DNA of 37,556 nt from Pelargonium nanum (lineage: Eukaryota > Streptophyta > Magnoliopsida > Geraniales > Geraniaceae): NCBI GenBank assembly GCA_036897485.1, contig JAYMTF010000391.1, forward strand, positions 1-37,556, in the 5' to 3' direction. The translations under genes were made by a program, and so were the position numbers. Shown piece after piece: positions 22,986 through 33,800 of the stretch (position 1 is the first letter of the stretch; every line of letters starts with the position of its first letter). Under the pieces are notes generated by a model that did not search any database, was not told the DNA's origin, and worked only from the letters and a program-made list of their open reading frames with translations.

Positions 22986-25003
22986 TTTGCTTAAAGAGCA
23001 CCTTTATGATTATTTTATGATTTGTGCTCTGCAAGAAGGTAGGTTGTTTTGCTTTTTGTAATAATAAAAGGAGATGAAAAAACAATTAACTTTACTGATA
23101 TACCCTTACATTTTGCATTTCAATTGTACACTATATGTTAACATCTAATTACATTTACCAAATGAAAGTAGCCTTTAACGATCAACCTTGTCAATATAAA
23201 TGTTGATTCTTCTTATGAAAATGTTGACTATACTACATTATGTACATTATATTTTTTTTATACAGGATTATTTTGTTAAAATTAGTATATAATTGTATGT
23301 ACATTTTAATCATTTTACTTTTCCTAATGATATTTGGAAATGTATAAGTTAAAATTTTGTTTGTTTTTGGTCCATGACACAAAAATATATATATTGACCT
23401 CAACAAACTTTTGAGAACATGTATATACCCTTTTTTAGAAGGTTACTTTAAAACTATTTTGCTTTTTCGAATAATGTTATTGAACAAGCCATAAAGACTA
23501 AAATGTATAATATAAATCTACGTAAAAGAGTCAAGATTAAGGTTTAATATTCAAACCTAATTGACTAGAAAAAAGAAAAGTTGCTTCACTCACCGATGTT
23601 TCTATATTCATAACCATAGTATTATTGATTAATATAATTTGAAGATTAGAATAATTCACACTAAATAGTTGCATATTTAATTATCTGTACAGAAAAGGAT
23701 TGAAAACATCCTCCAGTTCTCAACCATTTTCTAATAAAATGTTGGATGGATCCAAAACAAAAAAGTCATTGTAAGTTGTAACCAACACAAATATATAGCA
23801 ATTAGCAACTATGATTCCATCAAACCTCTAGCTAATTTTCATTTCATTCCTCTACCAACTTTTAAATATACTCTTATTTTGTCATCACTTTTGTGAAGTA
23901 GGTCGGTTTTGTGTTCATCTTAAAAATATTATGCAACTATAAAAGAACGCTTATACAACCGAAATTATATGTTGTTTCTTATTTTGCTCATATGTGTATT
24001 ATTTTAGCTATTTATTTCTAGGTTTATCAGGAAACATTATCCAACTAACAATACTTTGACCACTACTGATAGTAAGATGACATAAATTTTAGCAAAACAA
24101 CACTCATAAGTTTCAAACTTTTAATGCTCGTCTCGTATGAAAATTTTGCTACGTATATTCTAATTAGAGTATAAATAATAACTCACATTATTTGATCAAC
24201 CGTCATCCAGAAGTGGAAATATATATAAATGATGGCACGAAAAAGATAATACTATAAAGTTTTGTCTATTTCCTTTCTCTAGGATTTAAAGGCTTCAATC
24301 AATGGTTTCAACTAACAAAAACAAAATAAATTAGGGGTAGCTCTAAAATTGAAATTGAATAATTGAATAGGGTGCATTGCATTGCATTGCATGGGTTGGC
24401 CAGAAATACAACTGGCCTTTCTTCACCTACTTTGTCCCCATTATTCAATCTTGATTGACACAAATGAAAAATCCAATATTGAGTTGATGATCAACAAAAG
24501 CTTAGGCCTATTGTCTTCTAAAGAAAACGACAATTAATATGGTGTATAATTTACCCACTTGTTGTTGTTTGTGGAAATCATTATATAATGGTTTAATATT
24601 ATATAAAAACTTAAACCTAATACATATTGTCGGGAGAGACAAATGAGTATATATGTTTATTTTCTTGTTTGTGTATAATTAGTGCTAATATATACGAGAG
24701 ACTAAAATGAAGGTAGTCCACGTATATAATATACTAAGTTAAGTGACGGATAATAAATGATACAATTTTTTAACTATGTGCGTTTGCGTGTATTGAGTAT
24801 TAATCCAAGGTTTGGACTCGCCCAATATTATGATAGTCAAACACTTGAAGATAATTAATAGTTTTGAGTAGCGCTGGTTGTAAGTTGCAATAGAGAGAAG
24901 CAATAATAGAAAGTTTAGAGGGATATGTTATAAGTATAAGAGTAGAGATAAAATTGGGTCATAGATTCACGCGTTTAGAATAAGACGAAATTTGGTCGAC
25001 ACA
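22986..25003. other. AT-rich intergenic DNA
   Basis: No gene seen in about 2 kb. The only ordered feature is a perfect (TGCAT)4 at 24373-24392. Short runs of A or T are frequent. Confidence 0.5.
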
Positions 25004-25006
25004 CTC

Positions 25007-26478
25007 TACTACAAAAAAAACGCTTAACAACTACGAAAATTTTCGTAGCTGATCAGTATCAGCGGCGGACGAGCGATGGAAATCAATTTGTCGCTGATTT
25101 CATAATCGTTGATGATCGGCGATAGAATTTCGTAGCTGATTAGCGACAAAAATTAGCTACGAAATTCCGTAGCAGATCAGCGACGTCGTCGACCACAAGT
25201 AGCGACGAAATTCCCATAAGTCGGCGACGGCCTATCCGTCGTTGGGTCCGTCGTTGATCTCTTAATTAATTAATTATTAAATATAATTATTAATTAAAAA
25301 TAAAAGTTATTAATATTAATTTGTTATTAATTTGTCATTGTTTTAAACAATTAATTCATTGCATAATTAACCGGGAATGAAATTAATTAATGAACAAACC
25401 TACGTGTAATAAAACATAAAAATATATTGTACCAAAATGTATCCAACTAACAAACACATAATATTTAACTATTAAAATATCCCAAAAAAATCATGAAGCT
25501 ACAAACTCCTACCTACTCATCGGATGGCGGAGGATCACGGGGGTTCGCTCGCATCCTCTCAGACATTTGGATCATCATTGCCTCTATGTTGGCTAGACGA
25601 GCATTCGTGGACGTGTGTCACTAGTCTACCAGGTTAATGATTTCCTGCCGGCTCAAGCCCTCGGAATGGAGGTGAATACCGTCATCGGCAGAAGATAGAT
25701 CACGCGCCACCGGTGGTGTGTCGCGATCGAGCCGGACTCGAAAGCGGGTCAATCTGGGCTCGCATATCTTGAAGTTGTATGTCATGCCTCACACCATTAG
25801 ACCCCGCGTCCCCATCTGAATGACTATGAGATCGACCAGATGAGTTGTAGTACTCGTTCACTGTTGTCCCCAAACCGTAAACTCGCCCATTCTTGTTGCG
25901 TCCGCCGACGCTATCGTAAAAAGCTTGGACGTCGTCCAACTCCTCCTATATCTCTCGAAGCATCTGGCGGAACGTCTCCTACAAGTTGACAATAGCATAT
26001 AATTGTTAATGATAATGAAGCTAAATATGACTTACAAATATTGACCCGATTGTAAATACGACTTACATGTGTGGCCGGAAAACGCCCCTTCGTCGAAAGC
26101 ACCGAGAGAGAATAGAGAAAGAGAAGAGAGAAAGATATAGAGAAAAGAGAGGAAGAGGCCCAACCTCTCATTGTAACCTATAACTAGCGACGAAAATTTC
26201 GTCGCTAAGGCAAGCCCTAGGCCAAAACGACGTCGCGTCATTTAAGTGCACCAGAGATAAATCAGCGACGGCGCCTACGACGGTCACATTCCGTCGCAAT
26301 CTCATACGACCCTCCAATTAGCGACGGACTTCCATCGCAAATCAAAAGGCGCGAAGTAAATATTGGCGGGACTGTTCCCGCCTTCTGACCCTGCATCTAG
26401 CAACGGATTTGAGCGTCGCTACCGTCGCTGATCAGCGATGAAATTTTTCTGTCACTGATAAGTGTTTTTCTTGTAGTG
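25007..26478. mobile_element. Non-autonomous CACTA (En/Spm) element with CTC target-site duplication
   Basis: Terminal inverted repeats: the left end TACTACAAAAAAAACGCTTA (25007) matches the complement of the right end, CACTACAAGAAAAACACTTA (ending 26478), at 17 of 20 positions. The 3-bp CTC occurs directly outside both ends (25004-25006 and 26479-26481), the target duplication size of CACTA elements. Subterminal regions (about 25027-25260 and 26180-26450) are packed with GCGACG, ATCAGCGA and CGTAGCTGATCAG motifs in both orientations. They include palindromes at 25031-25048, 26186-26206 and 26425-26438. At 1472 bp it is far shorter than an autonomous element and carries only a decayed transposon ORF fragment. 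Confidence 0.92.
25700..25978 (-). pseudogene. Decayed CACTA ORF fragment (plant Ptta/En/Spm transposase-like)
   Basis: The minus-strand frame reads DDVQAFYDSV, then GGRNKNGRVYGLGTTVNEYY and a Ser/His/Asp-rich tail. The GR.K.GRVYGLG phrase is typical of the C-terminal part of plant En/Spm Ptta-type (Transposase_24) proteins. There is no ATG. A stop codon interrupts the same frame just upstream (TAG within REI*EEL, near 25948), and no other domain remains. It lies wholly inside the CACTA element, which supports the assignment. Confidence 0.6.
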
Positions 26479-26489
26479 CTCAAAGAAAG

Positions 26490-26720
26490 AAAAATGATTC
26501 AAATTAGTATCTGAACTATCTGTTTTATTCTAAAATATTCCATGAACTTTAGTTTCTTCTAGGATAAAATCATGTTATCTTTGTTTTGTTCCGTATCAGC
26601 CTCTCACATTAAGTGAGTTAATAAAATATGTTAACTAGTGATAATGTGACCTATTATGGAAATAAAAATAATATAAAGTCTAAAATTACCATTTTACCCT
26701 CAAATTTTTTTTCAAATATA
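26490..26720. repeat. Dispersed low-complexity repeat abutting the CACTA element
   Basis: Phrases 'agtatctgaactatctg', 'ttccatgaactttag' and 'taaaatcatgttatctttgtt' follow the same pattern as 7236-7500 and 37450-37556. The CACTA element inserted next to, or into the edge of, this older repeat. Confidence 0.35.
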
Positions 26721-26904
26721 TAAAAATTTGCCATTGAAATTTTGTTCTTCTCCCTTGACTATAATCGAAGGCGTGAGCTTCTCAATGACCTATATTTTAC
26801 CTCGGTCCACATGTAATCCTTCGTTGAAAACCATGTGACCCAAAACAATTTATTGTTCAACCATAAAATGAAACTTCTCCCAATTTAATTAAGGCCAAGT
26901 TAGT

Positions 26905-27330
26905 TTACTTTTTTTTTATTATAAGCAAGCAGTATTTTTATTTAAGAACCCACAAAACGGGTGAATAAAAGTACAAAAAGAAATTAACTCAATACCAAGC
27001 AAGAGTTGTTACACCAAGAATCGAAATTGAAAGTAACAATTGAGGGATCAAAGAGGGTAGGCAACAAAGAATAGCTGAAGCTTTTGATCCGAAGAATGGT
27101 TTCCTTCGGGCGTGTAGCTTTAGTCTCGAATACCAATTTGTTACGCTATAGCCAAACGAACCAAAGTTAGAGGAAAAAATTGTCATCCAAACCTTTAGTT
27201 GCCGACGTGATCCAGTGAAAGTTGATGGCCATGAGGTGATAAGGCAGTAACAATTGTTGGGTAAACATGAGCGGACCGACCATCAGCTAAGAACTCCAAC
27301 CCAAACCCGGAACGTCCAATCGCAATGCAA
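26905..27330 (-). mobile_element. Possible 3' end of a LINE-type element, decayed
   Basis: Read on the minus strand, an interrupted frame near 27190-27080 gives LWFVWL, then RNKLVFETKA. This resembles the zf-RVT-like C-terminal part of plant LINE ORF2 (typically W..W..RN..VFE). It is followed by a TA/T-rich tail and, at 26909-26919, a run that is poly-A on the minus strand, as expected for a LINE 3' end. The match is short and other explanations (a processed pseudogene) remain possible. Confidence 0.35.
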
Positions 27331-28075
27331 AAGTAACTTTACTCACATATGTTGAGGAGCAATTTTCAAGTTTCTCAGTCATGACTCGAACAAGTCAACA
27401 ATAATAAAAAAAATCATCCATAAATATCTCAACTATATCACGACTCAATGATAAAATTGATACTTCTTCACCTTGTTTAATTGCAGTAGTCCATGCAAAT
27501 TCAACACCCGTGACAATTCTTCGTTCATCAAAAGAAACAGTTTGTGGAATTGACATAATTTAATTAAGGGTATCAAACTGGTTCTATTATCAAGAACAAT
27601 TCGAATGTTAGTTGATGTTCTTCGTTCTTCAAGACATTCTAAGTGTTTCATCAAGTTATGTGAACTAATTTTCATCCAAGACATTCCAACATGTAGACAA
27701 GAAGATAATAATAGTGTTTTTGTTTCGCACCGAGTCAAACAGACACACCAACAATCATGGTTGGAAATGGTAATACCATTTCATTATTAATACAGTAAAA
27801 AGGTTTAGAAGTGGAAACCGAACATATAATACAAGACTTGCATGATAATCCAAGGAATTAATCAAACACCAATACATGAACAAAGATTCACAATATACAA
27901 ACTCTTAGATATATCGATTATCAGAACTAACTGAGAAATCTCCAATCGAGGCTAAGGAAAAAATATGTCAAACAGAAGCTTTTGAAGCTTATCATAGACC
28001 ATAAACACCAAAAGAGATCACCAAGAAAAGAACAAAAAAAAAATCACAGAATTTAGTTCTAGTATAGTACTAAAG
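27331..28075. other. Intergenic DNA with a doubtful retroelement remnant
   Basis: A short minus-strand stretch near 27395-27430 reads like the reverse-transcriptase motif of Gypsy-type LTR elements (IFMDDF). It has too little context to define an element, and it looks heavily broken. A 97-codon minus frame at 27445-27738 is not recognised. From about 27800 the sequence is the 3' flank of the ENTH gene. Confidence 0.25.
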
Positions 28076-29350
28076 CTAGTTAAGATCCCAAGGAAATTTG
28101 GCGATAGTCTTTTTCTTATCTAGCTTGCCAATATCAGAAATAATGCTTGCAAGGAGCTCTTTCTTGTTGCTGTTACATACTGATAGATTCTGCACACCAA
28201 ACTTTGAGCAAATCCCTCTCATAAAACCATATTTTTCTTCAAAATCTGCATTTTCATCTGTCAAATCCAGCAAAGAACCTTCTTCTTGAATGGTAGGACA
28301 GTTCCAATTGTGGTTATTTTCTTCACTAACACCTTCATTGAACATAGAAGAGTAGTCTTGATCATCATACTTCTCTAAGCCTAATTCTTTCATCGTAGGA
28401 GACGATGTTTTTTCATGATTGTTGCTCGTTTCATTCATGTCGAACAATGTGGAGGCCGAGGAATATGACCCGAAAGATGACATGCTCACACCCTCCGAGT
28501 TCATGGAAGATGGCGTGCTACAAGAAGACGACGAGGGAGATCCAATGATCAACGAGTTCCCGAATCCTTGGATCTCTTTCGTTATCTTTAGAGCTTTCGA
28601 GCGTGCCTCTTTTAGTGTGTCCCCTCCAGATAAAAGTTCAAGAACCCACTCTGATTTCTTTTGCATGTTCACACCCCAATTGAACCTACATATATATGTA
28701 ACACATCACAAAATGATCAAAATTGGGGTTACCAAAAAGTTCATCTTTTTTTTTTCATTTGCTAATGATTCAAGAACTACCCATTATCATCTATGTGATG
28801 AAATGTTCCAAGTTGTTGAATTACATCAGCATCGCACTGGAATTCTTCTGCGAATTCTTCGGGGCCATGAGTGAGCAAAAATTCAAGAAGCACCAAAGAT
28901 TTGTAGGATTGTCTCCATTGCTTCCAGTTTATGCTGTAAAACCTGCAAATTTTTATGCATCACTGTAACCAATATAGACTGGTCTTGGAAATGTTGTTTT
29001 GCAACATTTTTTTGAATTACCTCCTGTGAAGAACATCGACGATTCTCCAGTAATCGTCTATGTCGAATGATGCTTCGGCTATTTTAGTCATTGTCTTAGC
29101 ATCAGGTCCCCATGAACTGCTATTTGTTGCTTCCTCAGCCAACCTTGTTTAGTAATGAAAACAATAATTGTAATGATCATCTAAGTTCCACAATAAATGT
29201 TATATAAACATGGAAATGTGTAATGTATGTTGAAATGAATGTAAATACTTACAGTTCTGTCTGGGTAACATCAGTGAAGGCAAGCCTAGCATTCTTGTAC
29301 TTCTCTTGAAGAAAAGAAGATGCTTGTTTTTTTAAATGAGTTAAGAACAT
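28076..29350 (-). CDS. ENTH-domain (epsin-like) protein
   Basis: Four exons on the minus strand: 29350-29253, 29143-29021, 28942-28781 and 28685-28076. They total 993 nt and encode 330 residues. The start gives MFLTHLKKQASSFLQEKYKN. The ENTH domain spans about residues 15-150. Recognisable phrases are LLAEEATN, WGPDAKTMTKIAEASFD, DYWRIVDVLHRR, WRQSYKSLVLLEFLLTHGPE and FNWGVNMQKKS. ENTH domains bind phosphoinositides and help clathrin-coated vesicle formation. Residues about 175-330 are Ser/Glu-rich, with LLDL at about 266-269, close to a clathrin-box motif, and the protein ends PWDLN. It is much shorter than animal or classical plant epsins, which carry long tails with several NPF/DPF motifs; none is visible here. 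A membrane trafficking role is inferred from the domain. Confidence 0.93.
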
Positions 29351-30044
29351 GGTCCCCATAACAATTATCTGTAAATATATATGCAGCCAGCTTGAACAAG
29401 TTTTGGAAGATGAATTAATATTATTACATACAATGTGGCTTGATCTCAGAAATTTAAAGTCATATATATACCCTCAATTTAAAGTATTTACGCAAGTATG
29501 TAGATGCTCTATTTCTACTCAAAATCAGAGCAATTATATTAGTGGCAAATTGTTTAATTAAGAGCTTGAATGTTTTAATACCCAAGAGAGAGAGAGAGAA
29601 GCTACCTACAAAACCCAATTCCTCAAATAGATGATAAATTATAGCTCTTGGGTTAGCCTTAATTTTAGGTCAAAAGATGAAGGGCCAAGACTCTTTGACT
29701 GTGTATGATCCATACATTCATTTGGTGGTGGTTTTTTTTTTTTTCTTTCAAGATGACTGTGGAACAGCCATTGCGGACATTTGTCACGTCTTTTCAATAC
29801 TCAGTTAAATAACTACATTTTGTACGTAAATAGTAAAGTCGTACATCCCACTCATCATTTGGTCTATGTAGGCCAAAACAAAATGTAGATATGTAACAAT
29901 CTGAACTCTGTTGGCCCTATTTCATAATATGATGTTCATTTTTCTCTTTTCAGAAAATGAGGCCCCACCCGTGTAGGTGTGAAATCATGACTATACTCTA
30001 CATACTAAGAAGAAAGTTTGCTTAGAGTAACCCTCGTACCAGAG
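29351..30044. other. Promoter side of the ENTH gene
   Basis: AT-rich, with a (GA)n tract at about 29585-29600, a T run at 29730-29742 and no further gene. The first bases are the 5' leader of the ENTH gene. Confidence 0.45.
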
Positions 30045-30330
30045 CCAAAAGTTTGGATCCGAATCCGCAGACATCCGAAATCCAATCTGACAAAAAATTG
30101 ATCTGATGTAATCTGATCAATTTTCGATAGGATTTTTCATGCGAAAAACCCAATTGAATTGGATTGGATCAAACAAACCAGCTTATTTTACACTGAAAAT
30201 TTTAGTTTATCCAATCCAAAAAAAATCCAATCAAATATGTTCCGTACATATATTTTAAGATCGGATTGGATCTCATATTTCAATCTGAAATCCGATTCTA
30301 TCCGATAAGATCCAACCGATTGTCACCTCT
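30045..30330. repeat. Degenerate GGATTGGAT / ATCCAATC repeat block
   Basis: About 285 bp are built of variants of ATCCGAATCC, ATCCAATC, GGATTGGATC and ATCCGATT in both orientations. The arms can fold into several imperfect hairpins. It resembles in style the GGGTCGGG block in CIP7 intron 7 (short units, both orientations). It is a dispersed plant repeat of unsettled class. Confidence 0.45.
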
Positions 30331-30830
30331 CCCTCGGACAACCACCTTGGGGCCTCCTAAAAATAAAGGCAATGGTATCAATGTGTCAACAGGCACATCA
30401 CATGCAAATCTCTCTAAACAAATTTACACAAACCCACCAATCTACATAACATGCACTTTGGATCAATTTCCCTGTGAAATGGTAAAATTTATACTGAAGA
30501 AGACTCATTGAGGGCATGTCTAAATTTTCATGCAATGATTTTCTTATGTATCAGACAAAAAAATAACAGTACTAACCAACAGTCTCAAGATCATACATAC
30601 AAACATTTCCCTGAAGTGAGATCATTGATCTCCTTTTGACAGCATTTTATTTCCTGAAATAGTGGATAAATTGGGCAGTGCAGAAGCATTCTCACAAGTA
30701 ACATTGTCATCCAGTTGTGAATGGAACCGCCCACGAATGGATAAACAGATACTGAGCAACACAATCATAGTTAGTGCTGAAGTCATGAGCAATTCCTCGA
30801 TCTCACCAGATTGGGCCATCCATCCATACT
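30331..30830. other. 3' flank and 3' UTR of the CK1-like gene
   Basis: No separate gene is visible. The part nearest 30830 is presumably the 3' UTR of the minus-strand kinase gene. Open frames at 30622-30874 on both strands are short and unrecognised. Confidence 0.45.
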
Positions 30831-33800
30831 TCATTTTGCCTCTCCTGTGCCAATTGACAGATGCTCAAAGCTAAGGAGAGCATCATCGTAACCACTTGTA
30901 GCACCAGCTGGAGCCTGAGTAAAAGTTGAAGATTTTGACTCCGAACCTGGTTGGATACTTTGGGTTGTGGACAGCCGGGTTATCCGACTATCACTAGGAT
31001 CACCAGAAGAGCATGGTTGGCTGCTTGATATGACAACCCCCTTTGAAGTACTATCATTTTGAGAGGAAGAATGGACCTTTTCAAAATCAAGTTGGTGAGG
31101 GAAACAAAAATTAATAAGCAAAACAATCAAAGGCAAAACTATTCAAAATGAGATAAGTGACAATCTAACTCTTTATATGTTAATGCATCCCACATTAAAA
31201 GAATGCGTCACCACTTAATATACATGTTGAGCCCTCCACCTATCAATTTAAGTTTTTGAGTTGGAGTTACGTTTAACACAATATCAAATCTAATATTATT
31301 CCATGCCTTAGCCCGAACTTGGCCCGTTTATATTGCCTCCCCCTGTGGTCTCTGAACCACTTGCAGAAAGACATGCATGCAGTGGCCAACGTGTGTGGGG
31401 GGAGTGCCAGTTCAAAAAACCACAATTGTGCACGTGTGAACATGTATGTGAGGGAGAGTGTTGATTCAAAAAGGCTCAATTGTGCACGTGTAGGTGTCGA
31501 GCCCATCGATAAAAGAAAAATGTGAGTCTCACATGTGAGGGTGAGTGTCAAAGTGAGTTATAGTCTCACATTGAAAAAATATGAAATAAATGGGTTACTT
31601 ATAATGATGGGCTCGACACCAAAATTTAACATTATTGTATGTAACCCATTATTAAAATTTAACATGGTATCGAAAAAGGTTTGGTTTGGGCCTAGTGACA
31701 CATCTTTGTTACCTCCCTTCGTGGTCCACATGCAGGGTCCGGCTTGCACGTGAAGGAATGTTAATGTATCCACATTGAAAGAATGTGAACTTTGTCGCCA
31801 CTTGGTATATATGTTGGGCCCTCCACCCATCAGCTTTAGCTTTTGGATTGGAGTTAAGTTTAACATTATACAATCCAAATGGAAGGAACGAGAGAATAAA
31901 GAACAAACAAGCAACTTGTACGCACCACATCCTTGGATGATGGAACATCATTTGAAGATCTATGCCTAGAATGATCACCCTTTATGCCACAGTCATTGCT
32001 TCGGCTGAATGCCTCAACTGCACCAGAAAATTTATCCTGGATCTCCTGTCCCACTAGAGAAAATATATGACAACTTTAAACTTGGTAGGCAAAATCTTTT
32101 TAATATATTGAATCAGAAATAATTAGAATACAAATCGTCAAAGATAAAACAAAACTGCAACTACAAATTATGTTACAATTAGAATTTTCTATCAGTATTA
32201 TTTATTCAATTCTAATATGTTTCATGAACTTGCTATAAGGAAGAAACTAACCTGAAGGTCTTTCTGTTATTTCTGCTGGCAGCCCCGGGTTTAAAGATGG
32301 CATCTCACTAGGCTGTAGAGGAAGGGAATAATAAAATGAGATGATACATAAAGAAAGAATATTACTTTCCATACAAATATGTGCAAACAAATAATATGAT
32401 CATTACTAACTTTTGATCTAGAGCTGGAGCCAATCTGTGGATGCTTCCAATCAAAGACATAGTCAAACTGATAACCTGCACAAGTTAAAACAGTCAACAT
32501 TACAAAGTTGGTAAAGTTTGGCGAGCTCTAAGAAAACATTTCAGACAAACTTTCTGAAACAACAATAGAAATATAGAGGGAAAACATGACACAACAGCTT
32601 GAAGTCTGGGATCTAGAGTTCAACCTTCTCTATTGAACAAATCACGGAAGAGATTTTGCAAGTATGAATATTCTGGTCTGCCATCAAACGTCAATGATCT
32701 GCAATAATTGAAGTATGATGCAAACTCTGATGGGTATGATTCACAAAGAACCTGCAGACAAAGTGATGAGTATGTTGCCTGCTACCTCATGGACAAATAT
32801 ATTTAGAGTACAAGCTAACAGAGCAATGGACTAGAGATTAGAGAAATAGTTGTTTCCAACAAATTACATGCCAGACAGATTTCACACCTCGGTGGATGTA
32901 TGTGTCTTTATCTCACAAATTTTGTCATATTTCTGCTTTTTGGTACAAGCTTTCAAGCTCTGCCAGGGAAGGCTGTTACAGAGAATCATATAGAACAAGT
33001 GAACATGTCAATAAGTTTAAAGAGTGGTAAAGAATCAACTACGATATTGAAAAAACTAGTCAAGTACGGTCTAAATAATTTATCAACCTCCCCCTCAGAA
33101 AATAAATGAGCATATAACCAAGAGATTCCAGATCATCTCTTCTGCTTTGTTCTGCAAGCAAAATAGAACCATTATTAGCTAAACACAGCTTCAAAACCCC
33201 AATTTCAGTTATCAGCAACAATGATTTTGCTTTACTCACCAATTCCTCGATGAGTATTGATACTAATATATCGAGCTGTTCCTACAGGATCCCTGTTTTC
33301 TCTGGGGGGGAAAACCCAACAAATATTGAACTACATAGAATTAAAACGAGAGAGAGCAGAAAAGGAACGTCTGGGAACCTGCAAGAGTATATTACCAGAA
33401 CTAATACCTGTATGGTATGTGCCTTGATGAATTCTCAATATACTTTTTTGCAAGGCCATAGTCAATCATGTATACCTGTGGAAGAGCAAGATCAGCAAAG
33501 AAATGTCATAGAAAGACTCATAGACGGGCCCAATTTGATGTGTTAATGCATAACAATCTAAAGAAAGCTTGGATATTATTTCCAGTAATCCATCTCTAGA
33601 CAACATATATAGGTGTGAGGACATATAGTGCTGGTTAGGATTACTCAGCTTCACATACGTGATGAAATAAATAAATAAATATGGCACTATCTCAAATGAA
33701 AAGGGCATCTTTGAACAATTACTGACACGTTAGACCACTAAAACTCTGAAGGTTCTTAAAAGTAGTACATAAATAAGGCCCCAAACAATCTTAAAAAGTG

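Noticed and set aside
26989-27186. 65-codon minus-strand frame as a small gene
   Set aside because: A neighbouring frame carries the weak LINE-like phrases; a decayed LINE end explains the region better.
27445-27738. 97-codon minus-strand frame as a hypothetical gene
   Set aside because: No recognisable domain, no good start context, and it lies in a zone of retroelement debris.
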